Shown: positions 8,754 through 15,863 of the stretch, piece by piece
Layout of the letters: each line of letters opens with the position of its first letter
How positions within the stretch are numbered: position 1 is the first letter of the stretch
Source of the DNA: Desulfobacterales bacterium
GTDB lineage: Bacteria > Desulfobacterota > Syntrophobacteria > B119-G9
Assembly (NCBI GenBank): GCA_026992215.1
Contig: JALXAI010000206.1
Span: 1 to 21,881, forward strand
Direction: 5' to 3'
DNA length: 21,881 nt
Made by a program: the position numbers and the translations under genes
The notes under the pieces: model-generated
The model's input: the letters and a program-made list of their open reading frames with translations, nothing else
What the model was told of the DNA's origin: nothing
Databases searched by the model: none

Positions 8754-8770
8754 TTGGTATCTCTATTGCA
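8754..8770 (+). promoter_or_regulatory. Sigma-54 (RpoN) promoter for the prepilin genes
   Basis: The sequence TTGG TAT CTCTA TTGCA has the invariant GG at 8756-8757 and GC at 8768-8769 separated by the required ten bases; the -12 element TTGCA is perfect and the -24 element matches TGGCAC except at two positions. The predicted start of transcription is about 8781. A/T-rich DNA lies just upstream (8727-8750). Major pilin genes in many bacteria use sigma-54, which supports the call. Confidence 0.65.
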
Positions 8771-8779
8771 TCTGATAGA

Positions 8780-8911
8780 GGAACAAATGTGACGGCATTG
8801 AAATTTCTCGAGGTTTAAAGCAATTGCCAGCTGCGAATGTCTATGTTTGTTCCCTGTGTTGAGGGGAAGTGCCTTAAAAGATAGCACAGGACCGGTTTTT
8901 TACAAAACTGG
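8780..8911 (+). ncRNA. Structured 5' leader RNA of the pilin transcript
   Basis: The leader begins at the predicted transcription start and can form successive helices. P1 pairs GGAACAAA (8780-8787) with TTTGTTCC (8846-8853). P2, inside it, pairs GGCATTG (8794-8800) with CAATTGCC (8821-8828), with one bulge. P3 pairs CCTGTG (8853-8858) with CACAGG (8885-8890). P4 pairs CCGGTTTT (8892-8899) with AAAACTGG (8904-8911), with one G-U. AGGAGG and the pilin ATG follow after a short A-rich stretch. It does not match the c-di-GMP (GEMM) or other riboswitch consensus that I know. It could stabilise the mRNA or act as a regulatory leader. No energies were computed. Confidence 0.45.
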
Positions 8912-8944
8912 ACGTAAGAAAAATAAAATTACAGGAGGATAATT

Positions 8945-9511
8945 ATGTTTGACAGGGTGCGAAAGAGGATGAAATCGAATGAAAAAGGCTTCACGCTTAT
9001 AGAAATAGCCATAGTTATGGTAATCGTGGGGCTTTTGATCGGTGGTATACTTAAAGGGCAGGCAATGGTCAAAAATGCCAAAATCAAAAGATACCATCAG
9101 GACCTGGATGGAATTAGGGCCGCATGGTATGCATATTTTGACAGATATGGTTACTACCCCGGAGATGATCCTAGAGCGAGTGCTCATTTTGCGGGAGCTC
9201 CTAATGGCAACGGTAATGGCAGAATTGATGGGTCCGAACAGCCATATGTTTTCAGACACCTGAGATATGCCAAGCTTCTGAGTGGAAATCCTGCGGTAAC
9301 CGCCTATCCCCCTAATCCTTACGGTGGGCAGTATCGTGTGCTCTACAATCCGTACGGAGTGGGGGCAAATGGCATAGCCGCATATAACATCCCCGGTGAT
9401 GTGGCCAGAGTTATAGATGAAAAATACGATGATGGCAATTACAATCAGGGTGATGTCAGGGCAAGTGCCAATTATAACAATGCAAGGGTCAATCAGGCGT
9501 GCCAGCTTTAA
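8945..9511 (+). CDS. Prepilin with N-terminal methylation motif, probable main pilin
   Basis: A 188-residue type IV prepilin. The 15-residue basic leader ends in EKG, and the mature protein starts at Phe16 in GFTLIEIAIVMVIVGLL, with the conserved Glu at mature position 5 (Glu20). The hydrophobic helix is followed by YFDRYGYYPGDDP, a motif seen in a known family of larger prepilins. Residues 87-98 (NGNGNGRIDGSE) have the spacing of an EF-hand-like calcium loop (ligand positions 1, 3, 5, 9 and 12). The globular part is Tyr-rich: 17 Tyr, all in the mature protein. The only Cys is near the C-terminus (Cys186), so no intramolecular disulfide loop is possible. A strong AGGAGG lies eight bases before the ATG. 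With its own promoter and strong start it is the best candidate for the major subunit. Confidence 0.9.
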   Translation: MFDRVRKRMKSNEKGFTLIEIAIVMVIVGLLIGGILKGQAMVKNAKIKRYHQDLDGIRAAWYAYFDRYGYYPGDDPRASAHFAGAPNGNGNGRIDGSEQPYVFRHLRYAKLLSGNPAVTAYPPNPYGGQYRVLYNPYGVGANGIAAYNIPGDVARVIDEKYDDGNYNQGDVRASANYNNARVNQACQL

Positions 9512-9537
9512 AATATTAAAAATTCATGTAGAACGCG

Positions 9538-9580
9538 GTCACATGGGCAGGCCCGTGCCAGCGGTGTCTGCCCTGGTGAC
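9538..9580 (+). terminator. Strong stem-loop between the two prepilin genes
   Basis: GTCAC (9538-9542) pairs with GTGAC (9576-9580) and GGGCAG (9545-9550) pairs with CTGCCC (9568-9573), separated by a two-base internal loop, with a 17-base apical loop that can pair further. Only TTT follows, so complete termination is unlikely. A partial terminator or 3' stabiliser that lets the first pilin be made in excess over the second is the likely role. Confidence 0.5.
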
Positions 9581-9609
9581 TTTCCAGCATAGCCGGCGGT
9601 TAATGTATC

Positions 9610-10515
9610 ATGTTCAAATTGACAAGGAAGAAGAACTCCTGGGGATTTACCATCCTGGAGATGGCTATTGTCATGGCCATTATGGGACTGTTGGCGGGTG
9701 CGCTGATACCCCTTGCAAAATCCGTTTATGAAAGTAGAAAGGCTGCGGATATAGATGATCGGTTGAAACAGGCAAAAGAAGTACTGATAGCATGGTACCG
9801 TGCCAATGGTTACCTTCCTTGTCCTGATATGACCGGTGCTGTTGACACGATAGGAGACGGTACCGGTGACTGTTCTGCGGGCGGTGGGATGATCCTGTCG
9901 GGAAAACTTCCGTACGCTGACCTCTCCTTTCCTCCCAACGATTCTACTGGCCGCCCGATAAGATACGTGGTTATGCGCCAGTTTACCGAGCATTCTTCAG
10001 TGACGAACAATTCGCGGAGAATGAGGTGCGAGATGATGAAGAACCTTCCGTCTTCAGCCATAGTGGTTAATGACAGCGGCAAAATGATCAGGGTGCCTTT
10101 TCTTGTTTTTTCCGGAGGCCCTGAGGACCGTGATGGAATAGGAGGACTTGCTGATGGTGATAACCGGGACGGGGATTCCATGTTCGAAAAAAAGCCTTCG
10201 GATGATAATTTCGATGATATACTCGAATACGGGTCAGCATATGAAATGTACAGGTCGTGCTGCGGTTCCATCGTGGTTGTTAACGTAAACAGTGGGCTGG
10301 TAACCGAAAAGTACAACCAGACACTTCGGGTTGATCAAAGTTTTGACGGTGGATCTTCATGGATTAACGGGATCGGTTCGGCACCGGATGGTGGCAGTAC
10401 GGGAGAACTCGACATAGAAGTCGGTTCAAGGATAAGGATATATGATCCCCAAAGCGGGCAGTTCATAGCCAATTTCGTGTTCGGGGGAGGCAATAAGACG
10501 TTTGTTTTTGATTAG
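9610..10515 (+). CDS. Large prepilin-like minor subunit
   Basis: A 301-residue prepilin. The leader MFKLTRKKNSWG is cleaved before Phe13 in GFTILEMAIVMAIMGLLAGA, with Glu5 of the mature form present (Glu17). A basic helix, then GYLPCPD, PYADLSFPPNDSTGRPIRY and an Asp/Gly-rich tract (EDRDGIGGLADGDNRDGDS) follow. Several Cys residues suggest disulfides (CPD, GDCSAG, RCEM, SCCGS), unlike the first pilin. The protein is much longer than a usual major pilin, so a minor or tip subunit is likely. A stop codon lies nine bases before the ATG in frame, so no longer form exists, and the ribosome-binding site is weak, which agrees with lower expression. Its TAG overlaps the stop codon of the convergent pseudouridine synthase gene. 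Confidence 0.85.
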   Translation: MFKLTRKKNSWGFTILEMAIVMAIMGLLAGALIPLAKSVYESRKAADIDDRLKQAKEVLIAWYRANGYLPCPDMTGAVDTIGDGTGDCSAGGGMILSGKLPYADLSFPPNDSTGRPIRYVVMRQFTEHSSVTNNSRRMRCEMMKNLPSSAIVVNDSGKMIRVPFLVFSGGPEDRDGIGGLADGDNRDGDSMFEKKPSDDNFDDILEYGSAYEMYRSCCGSIVVVNVNSGLVTEKYNQTLRVDQSFDGGSSWINGIGSAPDGGSTGELDIEVGSRIRIYDPQSGQFIANFVFGGGNKTFVFD

Positions 10516-11273
10516 TCTTCTGGCCAGGGCCAATTCGGAGGGAAAGGCGATACCACGGTAATCTTTTTCCCTTTCGTGGGGTGGCGAAAGCTGATCCTGT
10601 AGGCCAGCAAGCCGATAATGTTTCGTAGTTTGGGACCATCTCCATATTTACAATCTCCCCAAATCGGAGCACCGGCGCTTGCAAGCAGCGCCCTTATCTG
10701 GTGACGTCTCCCAGTCTCGGGACGAATTTCAACAAGGCTTCTGGATTCACCTCTTTCCAGTACCCTGTATGTCATTACCGCGTAGGAACTTTCAACCAGC
10801 CTGATCCCGTATACAAGCATTTTCCTGTCTTTTTCTCTTTTTCGCAGGTATCCCTCGAGAACCCCTTCCTGCTTTTCAAGGCCACCCCTTACGATGGCAA
10901 GATATGTTTTTGAAATCACTCTCTTTCTCATTTGTTCAGAAAGTCGTCCGGCTGCTTTTGATGTTTTGCCGAACACTACCACCCCGCATACCGGGCGATC
11001 AAGGCGGTGAATGGGGGCCGTGTAAACGTTTCCGGGCTTTTGATACTTTGCCTTGATCCATTGTTTGACGATGTCCACCAGGGAATTTTGATTCCTGGCG
11101 GGGCCTTGGGTTAGTAAGCCCGCGGGCTTAAATACAGCCAGGACGTGATTGTCTTCGTGCAGAACTACCAGCCTTTTTGCTGCGTCTGCCAGAGGGAGCC
11201 TTGCCAGTAAGTCTCCATCCCACCACGAATCTGATCTGGGAAGTTTCCTTCTGCCTGCCATTCTTTTACCCAT
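10512..11273 (-). CDS. RluA-family RNA pseudouridine synthase
   Basis: This enzyme would isomerise a uridine in rRNA or tRNA to pseudouridine. HRLDRPVCGVVVFGKT (about 89-104) holds the catalytic Asp92 of the RluA family; KPAGLLTQG (about 49-57) and the later RPETGRRHQIRALLA and IWGDCKYG are further family motifs. There is no N-terminal S4 domain, and the 253-residue length fits the short RluA-type members. The target base cannot be predicted. A second in-frame ATG is four codons downstream. The gene lies within the pilus locus, 183 bases downstream of mshG on the same strand, and its TAA overlaps the stop of the second prepilin on the other strand. It may be read through from the msh operon; no functional link to pili is evident. 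Confidence 0.9.
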   Translation of the reverse strand: MGKRMAGRRKLPRSDSWWDGDLLARLPLADAAKRLVVLHEDNHVLAVFKPAGLLTQGPARNQNSLVDIVKQWIKAKYQKPGNVYTAPIHRLDRPVCGVVVFGKTSKAAGRLSEQMRKRVISKTYLAIVRGGLEKQEGVLEGYLRKREKDRKMLVYGIRLVESSYAVMTYRVLERGESRSLVEIRPETGRRHQIRALLASAGAPIWGDCKYGDGPKLRNIIGLLAYRISFRHPTKGKKITVVSPFPPNWPWPED

Positions 11274-11456
11274 CCCATCTGGATCATTTTAGCATTGAGC
11301 CACTTTAACATCTCGAAGGTTTCGGGGAAAGTATTAAAAACTGAGGCGCGTAGTTTCAGGGGAGAAGATAATGCGGTGAAAAGAACTGACAAGATACGGC
11401 AAAATGTGTAACTGGATAGTTCGGGCAAAACATGTCCTTTGCTTTGTTGTCCCAGC

Positions 11457-12677
11457 TCAGTATACCTTTGCGATCTTGCTTATCACATCGTAGAGCGGTG
11501 AGAGTATGGCAAGTATTATGATGCCGAAAAATATTCCCAGGAAGACAATGATTGCAGGTTCAAAAGCCGCGAGCAAGAATTTCACGGATCTCTTTACTTC
11601 CTTGTCGTAGTAGACTCCGAGTCTTTTGAATGTGTCGGCCAGCTTACCGGCCTGTTCTCCTGTTTTTATGGCTCCCAGAAAAAGATCGGGGAAGCTTTTC
11701 CCGGTCTTGAATGCTTCAAAAAATTGTTTCCCCTGTTTTATGTGTTCGAAGGCGTCAGAAAGCTGGTTTTCCACGTACCTGTTTCCGACGATCCCGTCTG
11801 TCATGAGCTCGAATATGGAAACGAGGCTCATTCCGGCTTCCAGCATAACGGAAAAATAGTGTCCTATCCTGCTTAAACTCGAATTTAGGGCTATCCGGCC
11901 GATGAGGGGCAGCCTGAGTAATATCTGGTCATATTTTAAAGCACCCCATCCGGTTTTTTTGAGTAGGAAGAAAGTTATTGTCAGTGCTACCATGGAAGAA
12001 ATTATGCTAACCCAGTTGGACTGAACCCAGGAACTGGTTTTAATTACAATTTTGGTAATGGTAGGCAGCTCGATTTGCATGCTTTGAAGGAAGCCTCCCA
12101 CCTGCGGCAGCACGTATCCTACCCAGACGCTGATTACTATTAGAACCGTTATGAAGATGAACGCAGGATAGATGGAGGCTCGCTTGAGCAACGATTTCTG
12201 GCGGTATTTCCATTCAAGAAAATCTGCCAGATGTTTGAGAGCTTCGGGTAACGTGCCCGATTTTTCCCCCATTGCAACAATTCCGATCTGCAGGGAGTCG
12301 AAGATGTCGGGCTGCTGATTCATGGCCTGCGATAGAGTTAGACCGTTTTCTACGTCTATTTTCAGATGTTCGATGCTTCTTGCAAGCCTTTTAGATCCTG
12401 TAAGTTTTACGTTTTCTTCCAGGGAAGAAAGAAGGGGAAGACCCACCTCTAGGGATTCGGAAAGTCGCTGGTAAAATTCTATCAGGTCACGGTCCTTTAT
12501 TTGTCTCCTTAAGACTGTCGCCAGAGATGAGAATCGTTCCGAGAGTTTTTTTGCATGAATCAGCGTCAGATTCCGCTCGCTGAGTCTCTTTTCGGCATCA
12601 GACTCGGTTAAGGCTACCATGGTACCTTTTACCAGCTTGCCGTGTCCGTCCAGTGCCGTGTAGCGAAACAAAGGCAT
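11457..12677 (-). CDS. mshG: MshG/PilC/GspF-type inner-membrane platform protein
   Basis: A 406-residue polytopic protein that acts as the rotor or platform on which the assembly ATPase acts. MPLFRYTALDGHGKLVKGTM is the standard PilC/GspF start. Two T2SSF repeats are seen: the first with FYQRLSESLEVGLPLLSSLE (about 98-118) and GEKSGTLPEALKHLADFLE, the second with FSVMLEAGMSLVSIFELM and GEQAGKLADTFKRLGVYYD. Membrane segments lie at about 167-195, 216-236 and 370-398. The length is normal. The ATG overlaps the mshE stop (TGATG), showing translational coupling with the ATPase it works with. It is the last msh gene of the minus-strand operon. Confidence 0.94.
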   Translation of the reverse strand: MPLFRYTALDGHGKLVKGTMVALTESDAEKRLSERNLTLIHAKKLSERFSSLATVLRRQIKDRDLIEFYQRLSESLEVGLPLLSSLEENVKLTGSKRLARSIEHLKIDVENGLTLSQAMNQQPDIFDSLQIGIVAMGEKSGTLPEALKHLADFLEWKYRQKSLLKRASIYPAFIFITVLIVISVWVGYVLPQVGGFLQSMQIELPTITKIVIKTSSWVQSNWVSIISSMVALTITFFLLKKTGWGALKYDQILLRLPLIGRIALNSSLSRIGHYFSVMLEAGMSLVSIFELMTDGIVGNRYVENQLSDAFEHIKQGKQFFEAFKTGKSFPDLFLGAIKTGEQAGKLADTFKRLGVYYDKEVKRSVKFLLAAFEPAIIVFLGIFFGIIILAILSPLYDVISKIAKVY

Positions 12678-14347
12678 CAGACCGCGATCCTCCTGATTTC
12701 ATCAAGCGATGTTATCTTTCGTGCAACTTTTTTGAGCCCGTCCACAAACATCTTTTCCATTCCCTGGTTTACCGCAACTTCTTCCAGCCTGCTTCTTGAC
12801 GCTTTTTCAATGATCAATTCTTCTATCTCCTTGGTTATGGACATGAGCTCAAAAATTCCTACCCTTCCCTTGTAACCCGTGTTGTTGCATAGCTGGCAGC
12901 CTCTTGGCACCGCCAGCTCCGCGGGAGCAGGCAGGCCGTTTGCAACAAAGATTTCTTTTTCCTCTTCAGACGGTGTGTACGTTTCCATACAATCGGGACA
13001 CAGTCGCCTTGCGAGCCTTTGAGCAATTACCATAACAAGACTGGCGGCGAGCACATTCGGTAATACCCCCATGTCAATCAAACGTGGGATTGCACCTGAT
13101 GCTTCATTGGCATGGAGCGTGGAAATTACCAGGTGGCCGGTTATAGAGGCCCTCAATGCCAGTTCCGCGGTCTCTCTGTCTCTTATCTCACCCACCATGA
13201 TGACATCAGGGTCCTGGCGAAGAGCGGCTCTGAGAGCTGTGGCAAAGGTGAAGCCCGCTTTCGGATTCACGGCGCTCTGTCGAACCGTTGGTATCACGTA
13301 TTCTATCGGATCTTCTATCGTCAGGACATTAATGTCTGTACGATTGATCTTGAGCAATGCGGTATAACTCGTTGTGCTCTTGCCTGAGCCTGTTGGTCCG
13401 GTGATAAGTATCAGGCCGTGTGGGCGGTGTATTGCCGAGTTGAACTGGCTGGCCTGTAAATCTGTCATTCCAAGGCGGTGAAGGTCTCCCACCGCTTCGG
13501 CCTTTATTAATAATCTCAGCACCACGGCTTCGCCCAGGTGGGAAGGGAAAGTGGATATGCGGATATCAATTTTGCGTATTTTCGCATCGTACTGCATGCG
13601 ACCGTCATGGGGGATATGAGGATCACCCAGAGGCATATCTCCCATGACCTTTATTCTTGTGACCACTCCGGAATGGAATTTCTTTGGCAATAGGTACCTC
13701 TGGTGAAGAACACCGTCGAGACGAAAGTATACCCTGACCAGTTTTTCGTCTGGATCGATATGAATGTCGCTGGCACCCAGGCTTAAGCCTTTGGCGATGA
13801 TCAGGTCTACCAGGCGGGTGATGTTGCCCTCGTTGGTAACATCCGTGTCACCCTTTATGTCTTTTCGTATGATTTCTTCTATTTCTTTATCTATTTGTGC
13901 TGCCGTCTTGTAGTAGTATTCGATGGACCCTACTATCCAGTCCCTTGGGGCGATATAAGGTACTATCTTTTTGCCGGTGATCGTTTTTAACTTGTCTCTA
14001 GCAACAACGTCAAAGGGATTGGAAAGGGCCACCTGGAGGGAGTCTCCCTGAAGTCCCAGGGGTAGGAGCTCAAATCTTCTGGCGAGTTCATAGGGTACAA
14101 GGTTAAGAACGCTTGTATCCACGGTCACCCGGTTTATATCTATTAGCTGTGCACCCGATTGAATTCCGAGGGCTGCATTGAGCTGATCTTCTGTCACCCA
14201 ACCAAGCCTGGTGAGCACCTCACCAAGCATGACCCCGGTACGCTTTGCCTCTTGAATTGCTTTGTCAAGTTGATCCTGGGAAATGTAGCCAAGTTCCAGG
14301 AGAATATCGCCAATTCGTTTTTTTTGCCCAGTTTTTCCTTCCATCAT
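12677..14347 (-). CDS. mshE: MshE/PilB/GspE-type assembly ATPase with MshEN domain
   Basis: A 556-residue hexameric ATPase that powers pilus extension. The N-terminal MshEN region has two tandem motifs, RIGDILLELGYISQDQLDKA (11-30) and MLGEVLTRLGWVTEDQLNAA (40-59), the family known to bind c-di-GMP. The second lacks the Arg/Lys before LG (Met40), which may affect binding. Then come GASDIHIDPD (191-200), Walker A GPTGSGKST (317-325), the Asp box VLTIEDPIEY (341-350), Walker B DVIMVGEIRD (381-390) and the His box GHLVISTLH (404-412). Four zinc ligands are present: Cys450, Cys453, Cys484 and Cys487. A 325-base gap separates it from mshN upstream, so it may have an additional promoter. Two ATGs are adjacent at the start; the ribosome-binding site GGCGG is weak. 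Confidence 0.95.
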   Translation of the reverse strand: MMEGKTGQKKRIGDILLELGYISQDQLDKAIQEAKRTGVMLGEVLTRLGWVTEDQLNAALGIQSGAQLIDINRVTVDTSVLNLVPYELARRFELLPLGLQGDSLQVALSNPFDVVARDKLKTITGKKIVPYIAPRDWIVGSIEYYYKTAAQIDKEIEEIIRKDIKGDTDVTNEGNITRLVDLIIAKGLSLGASDIHIDPDEKLVRVYFRLDGVLHQRYLLPKKFHSGVVTRIKVMGDMPLGDPHIPHDGRMQYDAKIRKIDIRISTFPSHLGEAVVLRLLIKAEAVGDLHRLGMTDLQASQFNSAIHRPHGLILITGPTGSGKSTTSYTALLKINRTDINVLTIEDPIEYVIPTVRQSAVNPKAGFTFATALRAALRQDPDVIMVGEIRDRETAELALRASITGHLVISTLHANEASGAIPRLIDMGVLPNVLAASLVMVIAQRLARRLCPDCMETYTPSEEEKEIFVANGLPAPAELAVPRGCQLCNNTGYKGRVGIFELMSITKEIEELIIEKASRSRLEEVAVNQGMEKMFVDGLKKVARKITSLDEIRRIAV

Positions 14348-14672
14348 TAGAACCGCCGTTTCCGTAACAAAATCTCAGGTCAAATTCTCGCTATGCTGCT
14401 GCAAAAAGGGAACGTTGGGTCATCAGACGTGCCGGAGCACGGATCGAAAGATGTTAAAATACCCGATAATTCCAGCAGAACTCTGGGTATCTCCCATGAA
14501 CAATCAGAAATACCGAAATCACGGCCTCTGCTCCTGACTACTGACACGTTTTTCATGCTGGCCTTAACAGTCGTTGATGCGCGATTGGCACGTACTGCGA
14601 GCCTTTATAAATTTTCTGCTCCTGCTTGCCGGCTGTTCAAACATATCCGGACCTTTCACAATTTCCCTGATA
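14348..14672. other. Unusual 325-base gap inside the msh operon
   Basis: The gap between mshN and mshE interrupts an otherwise compact operon. On the minus strand two short frames follow mshN: 40 codons (ATG at about 14688 to TAA, overlapping the end of mshN) and 58 codons (14380-14556). A small stem CGTGC/GCACG at 14428-14441 has, on the minus strand, a UCCG tetraloop of the stable UNCG class. No T-tract follows. No homologue was recognised. Confidence 0.4.
14380..14556 (-). CDS. Possible small protein between mshN and mshE
   Basis: A 58-codon frame starting with MKNVSVVRSRGRDFG and ending FCSSIARI. It has AAGG five bases upstream of the ATG, lies on the operon's strand and fills part of the gap. 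It has three Cys and no clear domain, signal or membrane segment. It is not recognised and could be a chance frame; the codon pattern gives no strong support either way. Confidence 0.2.
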   Translation of the reverse strand: MKNVSVVRSRGRDFGISDCSWEIPRVLLELSGILTSFDPCSGTSDDPTFPFCSSIARI

Positions 14673-15839
14673 TCAGTTCCCTGCATGGTCTCCGTGTTTA
14701 ACGTAATTAAGATATGCGTAGAGTTGCTGCAGTCTTTCTCTGACCGGATCATCCTTTTTGACGTCATGATCAGGGTTTTCAAGAAAAGATTTGTAATGAC
14801 TGATTGCCGGTTGATACAAGCCTGCAGCATCGTAAGCTATCGCCAGGTTATATATCAATCTCGGATCGTGAGGCCTTAGAAAAATAGCCTCCTCGTATGT
14901 TTTGATTGCCTCTTTCACCTTGCCCATCTTCCTGTATACAATGCCTTTGTTCAGGAGGATTTCGAACCTGGAACCTCCCTTGTTTTCAGCCTGTGACAGG
15001 CAGTAAAGTGCTTTTCTCAGCTTCCCCAGCTTGGTCAATACTATTGCGTAGTTTATGAGCACCTTCGGGTCGTTCGGATAACTGACGTAAAGTTTTTCCA
15101 GAATGTTGTTAGCCGCGCTTATCTGACCGGTTTGAAGATATGCCGCGGCAAGATTTAACCGTGCTTTCCTGTCCCCCGGACGTATCTTGAGAATTTTCCG
15201 ATAAATATCTATGGCTTCCCTTAATCTTCCATCTCTTTGATATCTGGCAGCCGTAACAAAAAACGCGTCGGAATCCTGGAATTTGTCCGCTGTCTTTACG
15301 AATGTCTTGAAACTTTTTCCTGCCACATTCTTGCCGTGTTTTACTTCGTGTTTCGATACTTTCGCTACACTCCGCGATGTTTTCTCTTTTGCCATGGCCG
15401 GTTTTACGGCATGTCCCTGCTTGTTGTTCGCCGTCTTTTTGACAGTATTATTCTCCTTTTTGTCAGTTACCTGTCCCGGGTGCTTACTCTCGCTGGCCGC
15501 TTGCGCAATACGCGGGGCTGTTTTCGTTTTTTCCGTTTCCTGAGTGGTTTCAATTGATGTCCCCGGGGTTTCAACCTTCTGCGACGGTACTTTGTATGCC
15601 TTCTCCGGCGATTTTACTGATATCACTTTTGGCCTTATCTGGCTCGTGCTGTACTTCAGAATCGCAAACGAAAGACCTCCGGAAAAAAGTACCAAAAGGG
15701 CGAGAAGAGTGAGGAAAAGTTTTTTGGGCTGTGTTTTCTCTACTTCTTTGTTTTCCTGTAGCCCAATGAGATGAGATGGAACCTCAGGACTTTCCAGTTC
15801 CTGTTGCCTCTTTTTCAGTGCATCATCAAGAAGACTCAT
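14673..15839 (-). CDS. mshN: MshN-like TPR protein
   Basis: A 388-residue bitopic inner-membrane protein. A cytoplasmic start (MSLLDDALKKRQQELE) precedes one membrane span (about 41-61, LFLTLLALLVLFSGGLSFAI). Next comes a long Lys/Thr/Ser/Glu-rich, low-complexity periplasmic linker (about 70-185), then tetratricopeptide repeats from about 190 to 360, for example REAIDIYRKILKIRPGDRKA and KEAIKTYEEAIFLRPHDPR. This is the architecture of MshN, thought to help place or stabilise the MshL secretin together with MshM. It has a good ribosome-binding site (AGGGTGA). It starts 24 bases after mshM. The linker length would let the TPR domain reach across the periplasm to the secretin. Confidence 0.85.
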   Translation of the reverse strand: MSLLDDALKKRQQELESPEVPSHLIGLQENKEVEKTQPKKLFLTLLALLVLFSGGLSFAILKYSTSQIRPKVISVKSPEKAYKVPSQKVETPGTSIETTQETEKTKTAPRIAQAASESKHPGQVTDKKENNTVKKTANNKQGHAVKPAMAKEKTSRSVAKVSKHEVKHGKNVAGKSFKTFVKTADKFQDSDAFFVTAARYQRDGRLREAIDIYRKILKIRPGDRKARLNLAAAYLQTGQISAANNILEKLYVSYPNDPKVLINYAIVLTKLGKLRKALYCLSQAENKGGSRFEILLNKGIVYRKMGKVKEAIKTYEEAIFLRPHDPRLIYNLAIAYDAAGLYQPAISHYKSFLENPDHDVKKDDPVRERLQQLYAYLNYVKHGDHAGN

Positions 15840-15863
15840 TTTTTCACCCTGAAGCGCGCATTC

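Larger units (their letters stand above)
8620..8944. other. Intergenic region upstream of the prepilin genes
   Basis: This 325-base stretch has no gene. The first 130 bases (8620-8750) show no clear terminator for the secretin gene; there is a C-run near 8706-8712 and an A/T-rich tract before the promoter. The second half carries the sigma-54 promoter and the structured leader, both listed separately. Confidence 0.6.

Noticed and set aside
8780..8911. c-di-GMP (GEMM-I) riboswitch before the pilin gene
   Set aside because: The leader is structured and the location is typical, but the conserved GEMM core sequences (such as the GGGCAAAC-like and CGCAAAGC-like segments) are absent.
14577..14879. 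Plus-strand frame starting MRDWHVLRAFINFLLLLAGCS, which looks like a lipoprotein signal peptide
   Set aside because: There is no ribosome-binding site, most of the frame runs antisense through the TPR-coding end of mshN, and the rest has no protein-like pattern. Probably a chance match.
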